Positions 43,816 through 52,225 of a stretch of 64,000 nucleotides of DNA are shown in pieces. Origin of the DNA: Zoogloea oleivorans (GTDB lineage: Bacteria > Pseudomonadota > Gammaproteobacteria > Burkholderiales > Rhodocyclaceae). Every line of letters begins with the position of its first letter. Within the stretch, counting starts at the first letter, position 1. A program made the position numbers and the translations under genes. The notes under the pieces were generated by a model that did not search any database, was not told the origin of the DNA, and saw only the letters and a program-made list of their open reading frames with translations. The stretch spans positions 1 through 64,000 of the forward strand of contig NZ_SDKK01000023.1 in NCBI RefSeq assembly GCF_008107625.1, written 5' to 3'.

Positions 43816-44745
43816 ATGGCAATGACTGGTGTTCTGCGCCCGGGCCACGCCCAGGTTCGCGTGCTGGATCTGGAAGAGAGCGTGCACTTTTACCGGGATG
43901 TGCTTGGCCTGGTGGAAACCGGCCGCGACGCGACAGGGCGGGTGTATTTCAAGTGTTGGGACGAGCGCGATCACAGCAGTTACGTGATTCGTCAGGCTGA
44001 CAGTGCCGGCCTGGATTTCTTTGGCTGGCGGGTGCTCGACAAGGCCACTCTCGACAGGCTCGACGCCGATCTGCAGGCCTACGGCATCAAGACCGAACGC
44101 ATCCCGGCCGGCGAGATGCTGGAAACCGGTGAGCGCGTGCGCTTTACGCTGCCCTCCGGCCACGTGATGGAGCTGTATGCCGAAAAGACCAAGGTCGGCA
44201 ACGGCATTCCGCTGGTCAATCCGGCGCCGTGGAGCAAGGCGCGTGACCACGGCATCGCCCCGATCCGCCTCGATCACGCGCTGCTGTATGGCCCCAACGT
44301 GGCCGAAGTGCAGAAGATCTTCACCGAGGTGCTCGGCTTCTACCTCGTGGAGCGCGTGCTTACGCCGGATGGCAATGGCAACGCGGCGATCTGGCTGTCG
44401 TGCGGGCAGAAGGTGCATGACGTGGCCTTCGCCGAGTATCCCGAGCCGGGCAAGCTGCACCACTGTTCCTTCCTGATGGAAAGCTGGGACCAGGTGCTGC
44501 GCGCCGGCGACATCATGTCGATGAACACGGTGCCAGTGGACATCGGCCCGACCCGCCACGGCGTGACCCGCGGTTGCACGATCTACGCGTGGGACCCGTC
44601 CGGCAACCGCTTCGAGACCTTCTTCGGTGGCCATCTGCCGTACCCCGACTACGAAACCATGACCTGGACCTTCGACAACTTTGGTCAGGGCCTCGACTAC
44701 CCGCAGCGCAAGCTGCACGAGACCTTCCTGACCGTTGTCAGCTGA
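43816..44745 (+). CDS. dmpB: Catechol 2,3-dioxygenase (type I.2.A)
   Basis: A 309-aa extradiol dioxygenase that opens catechol to 2-hydroxymuconic semialdehyde. Fe(II) ligands are His154 (IRLDHALL), His215 or His216 (LHHCSF) and Glu267 (NRFETFF), matching His153, His214 and Glu265 of XylE. Length is that of XylE/DmpB. In Pseudomonas dmp operons this gene follows dmpQ at the distal end; here dmpQ and dmpB precede dmpK. A second, divergent copy is at 57618. Confidence 0.93.
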   Translation: MAMTGVLRPGHAQVRVLDLEESVHFYRDVLGLVETGRDATGRVYFKCWDERDHSSYVIRQADSAGLDFFGWRVLDKATLDRLDADLQAYGIKTERIPAGEMLETGERVRFTLPSGHVMELYAEKTKVGNGIPLVNPAPWSKARDHGIAPIRLDHALLYGPNVAEVQKIFTEVLGFYLVERVLTPDGNGNAAIWLSCGQKVHDVAFAEYPEPGKLHHCSFLMESWDQVLRAGDIMSMNTVPVDIGPTRHGVTRGCTIYAWDPSGNRFETFFGGHLPYPDYETMTWTFDNFGQGLDYPQRKLHETFLTVVS

Positions 44746-44752
44746 GCCGGCC

Positions 44753-45010
44753 ATGCGCGTCGAACACGCCACGATGGACATCACCCGGCGCTTCGTCCGC
44801 CTCTCGGGCGAGCGGCCCAACGGTTTTGTGGAATTCGAATTCGCCATTGGCGAGCCGGAAATCTTCGTCGAGATGATTCTCCCGCGCGCGGCCTTTGCCG
44901 AGTTCTGCGCCATCAACCATGTCGAGATGCTGCCGCCCCGCGACCCCGACGCCCCGCAGGGCGACTGGGACTGGCGCCTCGCCGATGCCACCCACACCCG
45001 TTTCAAATAA
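44753..45010 (+). CDS. dmpK: Phenol hydroxylase P0 subunit
   Basis: An 85-aa DmpK-like protein (ITRRFVRLSGERPNGFVEFEF, then DWDWRLAD at the C-terminus). In the family it helps assemble the oxygenase di-iron site and is not part of the active complex. The ATG at 44753 is seven bases after the dioxygenase stop and 24 nt before dmpL. Confidence 0.85.
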   Translation: MRVEHATMDITRRFVRLSGERPNGFVEFEFAIGEPEIFVEMILPRAAFAEFCAINHVEMLPPRDPDAPQGDWDWRLADATHTRFK

Positions 45011-45034
45011 TTCGAACAGCAGGAGACCCATAAC

Positions 45035-46027
45035 ATGCAGATTGACCTCCGCACCGTCGCCATCCAGCCGCAACGCCAGGCCTTCGACCACCTGATCCGC
45101 CGCTTCGGCAACAAGCCGGCCTCGCGTTACCAGGAAGGCAGCTACGACATCCAGGCCGCCGAAAACCTTCACTACAAGCCCACCTGGGATCCGGATCAGG
45201 CGCTCTACGATGCCGGCATCACCCGCATCGTCATGCAGGACTGGTACGCGCTGAAGGACCCGCGCCAGTTCTACTACAGCACCTACACGCTGACCCGCGC
45301 CCGCCAGCAGGAAACCACCGAGGCCAACTTCGGCTTTGTGGAAACCCGCGGCCTGGCCGACATGCTGTCCGACGAGCTGCGCGACGTTTCGCTCAAGGTG
45401 CTGGTACCGCTGCGCCACGCTGCATGGGGCGCCAACCAGCACAACACCTTCATCTGCGGCTACGGCTACGGCACCACCTTCACCCAGCCGTGCATGTACC
45501 ACGCCATGGACAACCTGGGCATCGCCCAGTACCTGTCGCGCCTGGGCCTGCTGCTCGGCGACACCGAGGCGCTCGACGCCGGCAAGCAGGCCTGGCTCGA
45601 CGACGCCGCCTGGCAGCCGCTACGCCGCTATGTCGAAGACTGCCTGGTGATCCGCGATCCCTTCGAGCTCTTCGTGGCCCAGAACGTGGCCCTCGACGGC
45701 CTGCTGTACCCGCTGGTCTATGAACGCATCGTCGATGACCACATCTCGGTGCGCGGCGGCACGGCGGTGGCCATGCTCACCCAGTTCATGAGCGACTGGT
45801 TCGACGAAACCCGCAAGTGGGTGGATGCGGTACTCAAGGTGGCGGCCGCCGAATCGGATGCCAACCGCGAGGTGCTGCAGGAATGGACCCGGACGTGGAG
45901 CGACAGCGCCGCGTCGGCGATGGTGCCGATTGTCGAGCTGGCGCTGGGCGCCAATGCCGACGACGCCGTCGGCGAACAACTCGCGGCCTTCAAGGCGCGC
46001 ATCGCAAAAACCGGCATCACGCTCTGA
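45035..46027 (+). CDS. dmpL: Phenol hydroxylase P1 oxygenase beta subunit
   Basis: A 330-aa beta subunit of the soluble di-iron monooxygenase, with the family-typical YQEGSYDIQAAENLHYKPTW at the N-terminus and LADMLSDELRDVSLKVLVPL in the core. It lacks iron ligands and forms the (alpha-beta-gamma)2 hydroxylase with DmpN and DmpO. AGGAG precedes the start. Confidence 0.93.
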   Translation: MQIDLRTVAIQPQRQAFDHLIRRFGNKPASRYQEGSYDIQAAENLHYKPTWDPDQALYDAGITRIVMQDWYALKDPRQFYYSTYTLTRARQQETTEANFGFVETRGLADMLSDELRDVSLKVLVPLRHAAWGANQHNTFICGYGYGTTFTQPCMYHAMDNLGIAQYLSRLGLLLGDTEALDAGKQAWLDDAAWQPLRRYVEDCLVIRDPFELFVAQNVALDGLLYPLVYERIVDDHISVRGGTAVAMLTQFMSDWFDETRKWVDAVLKVAAAESDANREVLQEWTRTWSDSAASAMVPIVELALGANADDAVGEQLAAFKARIAKTGITL

Positions 46028-46036
46028 AAGGCTCCC

Positions 46037-46306
46037 ATGTCCACCGTATTCATTGCCCTGCAAACCAACGAAGACACCCGCCCGATCATCGAGGCCATCG
46101 AGATCGACAACCCCCACGCCATCGTCCATCGCCAGCCGGCGATGGTGAAGATCGACGCTGAAGGCACGCTGGTGATCCGCAAATCCACCATCGAAGAACA
46201 GATCGGCCGCGACTTCGACCTGCAGGAACTGCACATCAATCTGATTTCGCTCACCGGCAACGTGATCGAAGACGACGACACCCTGACCCTGAGCTGGAAC
46301 AGCTGA
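46037..46306 (+). CDS. dmpM: Phenol hydroxylase P2 regulatory (effector) protein
   Basis: An 89-aa cofactor-less coupling protein of the MmoB/DmpM family: VFIALQTNEDTRPIIEAIEI and the C-terminal LTGNVIEDDDTLTLSW. It binds the hydroxylase and is needed for efficient turnover. Nine bases after dmpL. Confidence 0.92.
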   Translation: MSTVFIALQTNEDTRPIIEAIEIDNPHAIVHRQPAMVKIDAEGTLVIRKSTIEEQIGRDFDLQELHINLISLTGNVIEDDDTLTLSWNS

Positions 46307-46320
46307 AAGAGGAGCGCATC

Positions 46321-47841
46321 ATGGACATGAAAGTGGCAAAGAAGAAGCTCGGTACCAAGGAAAAGTACCGCCTGATGACCCGCGATCTGGGCTGGGAAAC
46401 CACCTACCAGACCAAGGAAGACGTCTTCCCCTACGTGGGCTACGAAGGAATCAAGATTCACGACTGGGACAAGTGGGAAGACCCCTTCCGCCTGACCATG
46501 GATTCGTACTGGAAGTACCAGGCCGAGAAGGAGCGCAAGTTCTACGCGATCATCGACGCCCATGCCCAGAACAACGGCCACCTCAACCTCACCGACGCCC
46601 GCTACCTGTCGGCGCTGAAGATCTTCCTGCAGGCCATCAGCCCGGGCGAGTACGCCGCCCACAAGGGGTTTGCCCGCGTCGGCCGTGAGTTTCCCGGTGT
46701 CGGCACGCAGGTGGCTTGCCAGATGCAGGCCATCGACGAGATCCGCCACGCCCAGACGCAGATCCACGCGATGTCGAACTACAACCGTTACTACAACGGT
46801 TTCCACGCCTTCGCCGACACCCGCGACCGCATCTGGTACACCTCGGTGGCGCGTTCGTTCTTTGACGACTCGATGTCGGCCGGCCCCTTCGAGTTCATGA
46901 TCGCCATCGGTTTCAGCTTCGAGTACGTGCTGACCAACCTGCTCTTCGTGCCCTTCATGTCGGGCGCGGCCTACAACGGCGACATGGCCACCGTGACCTT
47001 CGGCTTCTCGGCGCAGAGCGACGAAGCACGCCACATGACGCTGGGCCTCGAGTGCATCAAGTTCATGCTCGAACAGGACCCGGCCAACCTGCCCATCGTC
47101 CAGGAATGGATCGACAAGTGGTTCTGGCGCGGCTTCCGCGTGCTCGGGCTGGTCAGCACGATGATGGATTACATGCTGCCCAAGCGCGTCATGTCGTGGC
47201 GCGAGGCGTGGGAAATCTACGGTGTCGAGAACGGCGGCGCGCTGTTCAAGGATCTGGCCCGCTACGGCATCAAGCCGCCGAAGGGCTGGGACGACGCCGA
47301 AAAGGCCATCGACCACATGTCGCACCAGTTCATGCTGGGCCTCTATCAGTGGAGCTTCGGCACGGCCTTCCACAGCTGGATTCCGTCGGAAGACGACATG
47401 GACTGGCTGTCGGCCAAGTACCCGGAAACCTTCGACAAGTACTACCGCCCGCGCTGGAAGCACATCAAGAAGCTGGCCGATGCCGGCACCCCGTTCAAGA
47501 ACTATGGCCTCGCCAAGCTGTGCCAGACCTGCCAGCTGCCCTGCGTGTTCACCGAGCCGGATGATCCGACGCTGACCTGCCATCGCGAGACTGTTTACAA
47601 GGACGAGACCTATCACTTCTGCTCCGACGGCTGCCAGCACATCTTCGAGCACGAGCCCGAGAAATACGTGCAGGCCTGGCTGCCCATGCCCCAGATCTTC
47701 CAGGACCCGATCAACGGCGACCTGGGTGAATGGATGAAGTGGGTCAGCCTCATCGACGGCAAGGACAACGGCGACTACGCCGGCTCCGAAGACCAGAAGA
47801 ACTTCGAAACCTGGCGCGGCATGGCCACCAGCAATCAATAA
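46321..47841 (+). CDS. dmpN: Phenol hydroxylase P3 oxygenase alpha subunit
   Basis: The 506-aa catalytic subunit that converts phenol to catechol with O2. Di-iron ligands are visible: Glu110, Glu140 and His143 (IDEIRHAQ), Glu201, Glu235 and His238 (SDEARHMT), at the expected spacing. A C-terminal YHS-like segment with CQTCQLPCVF and CSDGCQHIFEHEPEKY is also typical of this family. Full length. Confidence 0.96.
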   Translation: MDMKVAKKKLGTKEKYRLMTRDLGWETTYQTKEDVFPYVGYEGIKIHDWDKWEDPFRLTMDSYWKYQAEKERKFYAIIDAHAQNNGHLNLTDARYLSALKIFLQAISPGEYAAHKGFARVGREFPGVGTQVACQMQAIDEIRHAQTQIHAMSNYNRYYNGFHAFADTRDRIWYTSVARSFFDDSMSAGPFEFMIAIGFSFEYVLTNLLFVPFMSGAAYNGDMATVTFGFSAQSDEARHMTLGLECIKFMLEQDPANLPIVQEWIDKWFWRGFRVLGLVSTMMDYMLPKRVMSWREAWEIYGVENGGALFKDLARYGIKPPKGWDDAEKAIDHMSHQFMLGLYQWSFGTAFHSWIPSEDDMDWLSAKYPETFDKYYRPRWKHIKKLADAGTPFKNYGLAKLCQTCQLPCVFTEPDDPTLTCHRETVYKDETYHFCSDGCQHIFEHEPEKYVQAWLPMPQIFQDPINGDLGEWMKWVSLIDGKDNGDYAGSEDQKNFETWRGMATSNQ

Positions 47842-47858
47842 GAACGGGGAGACTCAAA

Positions 47859-48215
47859 ATGGCTGTAGCTGCAATCAAGGAATACGTCGGCGTGCCCCGC
47901 GATCTGGTGGCCAACTTCAATGGCAAGCAACTGGTTTACGCCAGCTGGGACCGCCACCTGCTCTTCGCGGCGCCCTTTCTGCTGTGCGTGCCGCCGGAGA
48001 TGCCCTTTGGCGAACTGGTCAATGGCCCGCTGAGCATGCTCGTGCAGGCGGACCCGGACGCCGCCGCCATCGACTGGAGCACGGTCGAATGGCTCAAGGC
48101 CAACCAGCCGTGGACGCCGGATTTCTCCCTGAGCCTGGCCGCCAACGGCATTGGCCACAAGGACCAGCTGCGCTTCCGTACGGCAGGGGTTAACACCCTG
48201 TCGGCCAAGGCCTGA
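47859..48215 (+). CDS. dmpO: Phenol hydroxylase P4 oxygenase gamma subunit
   Basis: A 118-aa gamma subunit: VGVPRDLVANFNGKQLVYASWDRH and the C-terminal DQLRFRTAGVNTL are typical of DmpO. The start at 47859 is 17 nt after dmpN with GGGGAG upstream; an in-frame start inside dmpN at 47730 is not supported. Confidence 0.92.
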   Translation: MAVAAIKEYVGVPRDLVANFNGKQLVYASWDRHLLFAAPFLLCVPPEMPFGELVNGPLSMLVQADPDAAAIDWSTVEWLKANQPWTPDFSLSLAANGIGHKDQLRFRTAGVNTLSAKA

Positions 48216-48226
48216 GGAGCGCGGCG

Positions 48227-49282
48227 ATGAGTTATGCGCTGACCATCGAACCCCTCGGTCAGACCATCGAGATCGAGGAAGGCCAGACCATCCTCGACGC
48301 GGCGCTGCGGGCCGGCATCTATCTGCCCCACGCGTGCTGCCACGGTCTGTGCGCCACCTGCAAGGTGCAGGTGACCGACGGCGAAGTCGAGCACGGCGAG
48401 GCCTCGACCTTTGCGCTGATGGACTTCGAGCGCGACGAGCAGAAGTGTCTGGCCTGCTGCGCCACCGCCCAGAGCGACCTGGTGATCGAGGCCGAGATCG
48501 AGGAAGACCCGGACGCCGAGAACCTGCCGGTGCGGGATTTCGACGGCGTGGTGACGCGCATCGAAACCCTCACCCCGACCATCAAGGGCGTGTGGATCAA
48601 GCTCGATACGCCGATCCGCTTTCAGGCCGGGCAGTACGTCAACCTGGTGCTGCCGGGCGACATCGGCAGCCGCGCTTTCTCGGTGGCCAGCCCGCCATCC
48701 GAGGATGGCGAGGTGGAGCTCAACATCCGCATCGTGCCGGGCGGGCAGGGCACCGCCTATGTGCACGAGAAGATGCAGGCCGGCGAGCGAGTGCGCATCA
48801 GCGGGCCTTACGGGCGCTTCTTCGTGAAGAAGTCGGCCGCTGTGCCGGTGGTGTTCATGGCGGGGGGCTCGGGCCTGTCGAGCCCGCGTTCGATGATTCT
48901 CGATCTGCTGGAAGAGGGTTTCGACAAGCCGATCGTGCTCGTCTATGGCCAGCGCTCGCGGGAAGAGTTGTACTACCACGACGCGTTTGTGGCCCTGGCC
49001 GAGAAGCATCCCAACTTCCGCTACGTGCCGGCCTTGTCGCACGAACCGGCGGGCTCCGGCTGGACGGGCTTTCGCGGCTTCGTGCACGAAGCGGCCAAGG
49101 ACGCCTTCGACAACGACTTCCGCGGTCACAAGGCCTACCTGTGCGGCCCGCCGCTGATGATTGACGCCTGCATCACCACCCTGATGCAGGGCCGCCTGTT
49201 CGAGCGCGACATCTACACCGAGAAGTTCATCTCGGCCGCGGACGCGCAGCAAGTGCGCAGCCCGCTGTTCAAAGCCATCTGA
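48227..49282 (+). CDS. dmpP: Phenol hydroxylase P5 reductase
   Basis: A 351-aa NADH reductase feeding the hydroxylase. N-terminal plant-type [2Fe-2S] domain (Cys37, Cys42, Cys45 and Cys77 in CCHGLCATC and CLACC), FAD domain (RAFSVASPP) and NAD domain (FMAGGSGLSSPRSMILDLLE, CGPPLMID). Last gene of the phenol hydroxylase operon; a hairpin follows at 49301. Confidence 0.95.
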   Translation: MSYALTIEPLGQTIEIEEGQTILDAALRAGIYLPHACCHGLCATCKVQVTDGEVEHGEASTFALMDFERDEQKCLACCATAQSDLVIEAEIEEDPDAENLPVRDFDGVVTRIETLTPTIKGVWIKLDTPIRFQAGQYVNLVLPGDIGSRAFSVASPPSEDGEVELNIRIVPGGQGTAYVHEKMQAGERVRISGPYGRFFVKKSAAVPVVFMAGGSGLSSPRSMILDLLEEGFDKPIVLVYGQRSREELYYHDAFVALAEKHPNFRYVPALSHEPAGSGWTGFRGFVHEAAKDAFDNDFRGHKAYLCGPPLMIDACITTLMQGRLFERDIYTEKFISAADAQQVRSPLFKAI

Positions 49283-49300
49283 GGGTTGAAGCTCAAATTT

Positions 49301-49330
49301 GCCGTGATCGGTGTTGGCGCTGATCACGGC
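49301..49330 (+). terminator. Hairpin after dmpP
   Basis: GCCGTGATC (49301-49309) and GATCACGGC (49322-49330) form a 9-bp stem with a 12-nt loop, 19 nt after the dmpP stop. No U-run follows, so it may be weak. Confidence 0.5.
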
Positions 49331-49344
49331 CACAGGGTTGCCGC

Positions 49345-49392
49345 TTATTGCTTTAAGATGATAATTGTCTATTATTGCTGTAAGGCAATAAT
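49345..49392. promoter_or_regulatory. Operator of the hipBA-like operon
   Basis: TTATTGC (49345-49351), then ATTATTGC-N6-GCAATAAT (49371-49392), a perfect 8-bp dyad ending 12 bp before the HTH gene start. Repeated TTATTGC half-sites just upstream fit autoregulation by the HipB-like protein. Confidence 0.65.
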
Positions 49393-49404
49393 CAGGAGGC
49401 CGTT

Positions 49405-49680
49405 GTGGCCGATCATCTTCTGCGGACGTCTGCTCAACTCGCTGTCCATCTGAAGTCCTTGCGGGAGCAACAAGGCCTTACCCAGGCCGCACTCGGGCAA
49501 CGCATCGGTGTGGGGCAGGCCCGCATTGCAGCCATCGAGCGCAATCCGGGGGCAGTTCAGCTCGATCAGCTAATGTGCATTCTGCACGTCCTGCAAGTCC
49601 ATCTTGTTCTACAGCCTATGGCAGGACCAGCTGGTGCTGATACGCCGCATGGCGTGTCGGAACGTCCGGTGGAGTGGTGA
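49405..49680 (+). CDS. hipB: HipB-like XRE antitoxin
   Basis: A 91-aa HTH protein (LKSLREQQGLTQAALGQRIG, then QARIAAIERN) directly before hipA. In HipBA pairs HipB represses the operon and blocks HipA. Its stop (49678-49680) is one base from the hipA ATG. A 13-nt-upstream dyad is its probable operator. Confidence 0.87.
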   Translation: MADHLLRTSAQLAVHLKSLREQQGLTQAALGQRIGVGQARIAAIERNPGAVQLDQLMCILHVLQVHLVLQPMAGPAGADTPHGVSERPVEW

Positions 49681-49681
49681 G

Positions 49682-50995
49682 ATGCAGGGGCTGCACGTCT
49701 GGATGAACGGGGAGCATGTGGGGTGCTGGCACTGGGGGCGCCGGGTTCAACACAGCTTCACCTACTCCCGTGCCTGGCTGGCCTCGCCGGCCGTACGCCC
49801 GCTGTCGCTGTCGCTGCCTATTCCCATCGGAGAGCCGGTCATAAGTGGTCCGGAAGTGCGTCACTATTTCGACAACTTGCTCCCGGACAACCTGCAGATC
49901 CGTGAGCGGGTGCGTCAGCGTTTTGGCTTGCGGGGCACCGATGCGGAAACCTTGCTGCAGGCCATCGGACGGGACTGCGTCGGTGCCGTTCAGCTTCTAC
50001 CCGAAGGCATGGAGCCCATCGGTTTCGACCGTACGGAAGGGGCCCCGTTGAGCGGTGAGGATATTGAGAGCCTGCTGCGCAACCTGACCCGGCCAGTACT
50101 TGGGCAGAGAGATGAGGCCCTTGATGATTTCCGCATCTCCATCGCAGGGGCCCAGGAGAAGACCGCCCTGCTGCGCGTCGATGGTCAGTGGATGCGGCCT
50201 CTCGGGGCTACGCCTACCACCCATATTTTCAAGTTGCCCCTGGGGCTGGTGGCCAACCTGCGCTTCGACCTGTCGGACTCGGTAGAGAACGAGTGGTTGT
50301 GCAGCCGCCTGCTGGCTGCCCTCGGCTTGCCGGTGGCACAAACCGACATGGCACGCTTCGGAGATCAGCGGGTCCTGGTGGTCGAACGTTTCGACCGACG
50401 CCGGGTGTCCGAAGGCCGCTGGATCGCACGCCTCCCCCAGGAAGACTTCTGCCAGGCGACGGGGATGCCTGCCGAGCGAAAGTATGAGCGTGACGGTGGA
50501 CCGGGCATGAACGACATTCTGCGCATCCTTGCGGCTGGCAGCCACCCGATGGAGGACGGGCTTGTATTCGCGTTGTCCCAGTTTGCCTTCTGGTTGCTCG
50601 CCGCTATCGATGGGCATGCCAAGAATTTCTCGATCTTCCTTGAACCCGGCGGGCGATACCGGATGACTCCCTTATATGACGTGCTGTCAGCCTGGCCGGT
50701 TATTGGCGCTGGCGCCGGTGAACTGCCTTATCAGAAAGCCCGGCTGGCCATGGCCGTGCGAGCGGGCAATACCCATTTCCGGCTGGCCGATATTCAGCCG
50801 CGCCATTGGGAGCGCCTGTTGCGGAGCGTTGCTGGCGAGGAAGGGCTCCGGGCCTTGCATGAATTTGTGGCCCGCGTGGAGCCGTCCCTTGAGACCGTCG
50901 AGGCCGAACTGCCAGCTGATTTTCCGGCGCAGGTCTGGGGCAGCGTGCGACACGGTGTTCGACGGCAACTAGATAAGGTACGGGCTGCGGTTTGA
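49682..50995 (+). CDS. hipA: HipA-like serine/threonine kinase toxin
   Basis: A 437-aa HipA-family kinase. N-terminal HipA_1 domain (VWMNGEHVGCWHW), Gly-rich loop region (SIAGAQEKTALL) and the catalytic loop AIDGHAKNFSIF with Asp310, matching Asp309 of E. coli HipA, then YRMTPLYDVLSAWP. HipA phosphorylates glutamyl-tRNA synthetase in E. coli, causing growth arrest; relatives vary in target. The ATG at 49682 is preferred over 49604, which lies inside hipB. Confidence 0.9.
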   Translation: MQGLHVWMNGEHVGCWHWGRRVQHSFTYSRAWLASPAVRPLSLSLPIPIGEPVISGPEVRHYFDNLLPDNLQIRERVRQRFGLRGTDAETLLQAIGRDCVGAVQLLPEGMEPIGFDRTEGAPLSGEDIESLLRNLTRPVLGQRDEALDDFRISIAGAQEKTALLRVDGQWMRPLGATPTTHIFKLPLGLVANLRFDLSDSVENEWLCSRLLAALGLPVAQTDMARFGDQRVLVVERFDRRRVSEGRWIARLPQEDFCQATGMPAERKYERDGGPGMNDILRILAAGSHPMEDGLVFALSQFAFWLLAAIDGHAKNFSIFLEPGGRYRMTPLYDVLSAWPVIGAGAGELPYQKARLAMAVRAGNTHFRLADIQPRHWERLLRSVAGEEGLRALHEFVARVEPSLETVEAELPADFPAQVWGSVRHGVRRQLDKVRAAV

Positions 50996-51005
50996 GGTCG
51001 CCTCG

Positions 51006-51953
51006 CTAGGCGCTGAGTGATGAGGGGGCTAGTTCAAATTCCTGATCAATCCCGAGTTTTTTCATGATTGCTGGCAGGACTTGGTGAATTACCCGCATGC
51101 CAACAAGAAGCTCATTCATATAGATGTCCGGGTGAATCCTTGATGCATTGGATCCGAGGCTTTCTGCTTCTGCGCTATGACTCAGCTCATTGTGTGTTTG
51201 GTTTACCAGGTCAATGAGCTCTGCTTTCAATGGGACGCCGCATCGGAAGGCTTGCTCTTTAACGACATTAAGCCACTCTTCAAACTCTCTGTTGGTCCGA
51301 TGCGTGAAACTCCTTGTTTTTCTTGCAAAATTCTCCTCAACATCAACCTTGGTGGCCGCTAAGGAAATAAGGCAGGGCTCTATATCGCAGGCAGCGGTAT
51401 CAAAAAGATCGAGCTTTTCGTCGTAGATCAAATCGGCGATATAAGCCGCGTAAAACCCATACACGTCATTCAGCGCGTCGTAGATCTTACCTATCAGCGA
51501 AGAGTATGGATTGCTCTCGAGCAGGTGCGAGAGTTCATCCATGTCGGCTGTCTCGTAGTCCAGATCCAGCTCTTCCGGAAAACCGTCGGGACGCTCAACG
51601 CCCATCTCGTCCAGAACACGGCAAGTGCTTGCGCACAGTGATCCATCTGGATCGCTAAGAGGTTCGGTGTCGTAGCCGGTTTCAGCGCATTCGTATGCGA
51701 TACCTGCCATGTACTTGATTACCTTTTCCCATTTCTCTGCATGCGCAAGTGATCCTGCCCACCGAATAAAATCGGGATCCATTTCTCCTATGCCGGCAGC
51801 TGTGCGCAGCTTGACTTCCATGTCCGCTGACATGTGCTCACCCTTCTTCCATTTGGAGATCTGGGCGGGTGACACACCGATATGTGCAGCCAGCTCCTTT
51901 TGGGAGCAAGCCATCGTCTCCAATGCAAGTTGTACAAGCGCTTCGCGACTCAT
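51006..51953 (-). CDS. HTH-domain protein of unknown function
   Basis: A 315-aa protein with an N-terminal Cro/C1 HTH (CSQKELAAHIGVSPAQISKW, about residues 16-35) and a long, acidic, helical C-terminal region without a recognised fold (LIYDEKLDLFDTAACDIEPC, TNREFEEWLNVVKEQAFRCG). It is convergent with hipA, 10 nt apart. The region is lower in GC than the operons on both sides. Perhaps a defence- or phage-derived regulator; not established. Confidence 0.6.
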   Translation of the reverse strand: MSREALVQLALETMACSQKELAAHIGVSPAQISKWKKGEHMSADMEVKLRTAAGIGEMDPDFIRWAGSLAHAEKWEKVIKYMAGIAYECAETGYDTEPLSDPDGSLCASTCRVLDEMGVERPDGFPEELDLDYETADMDELSHLLESNPYSSLIGKIYDALNDVYGFYAAYIADLIYDEKLDLFDTAACDIEPCLISLAATKVDVEENFARKTRSFTHRTNREFEEWLNVVKEQAFRCGVPLKAELIDLVNQTHNELSHSAEAESLGSNASRIHPDIYMNELLVGMRVIHQVLPAIMKKLGIDQEFELAPSSLSA

Positions 51954-52094
51954 TGTCAGTGCTCCATGCTGTGTTTGTTAGGTGTGGATAGGGGGGACCG
52001 TAGCAACATAACTATACGTTGTATTTACTTTATTTTTATTAAAATTAACTTAATTTTTGCCTGGCCGGATAGGTCTGGCTGTACGGAAGTGTTG

Positions 52095-52160
52095 ATACCT
52101 GATCGGTATTGAGGTTTTGTTTATTAGGTATTGGACGGTATCGGCAGCCGTTCTTAGACT
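52095..52160 (+). promoter_or_regulatory. LysR-controlled promoter of the meta-cleavage operon
   Basis: ATAC-N7-GTAT (52095-52109), a 15-bp gap after GGTATTG, then GGTATTGGACGGTA (52127-52140) containing -35 TTGGAC (52131-52136); 18 bp later the -10 TAGACT (52155-52160). Every element and spacing matches the promoter at 24051-24116. Start codon of dmpC is 66 bp downstream. Confidence 0.8.
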
Positions 52161-52225
52161 GGATTCCATACCGGGATTGCCATGCGCTCCCGGCCGGACC
52201 AACCAAACAACCCACCGAGGTAAGC

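Noticed and set aside
45718-47838. Antisense frame of 706 codons over dmpL-dmpN
   Set aside because: Shadow of the phenol hydroxylase genes, whose catalytic motifs are unambiguous on the other strand.
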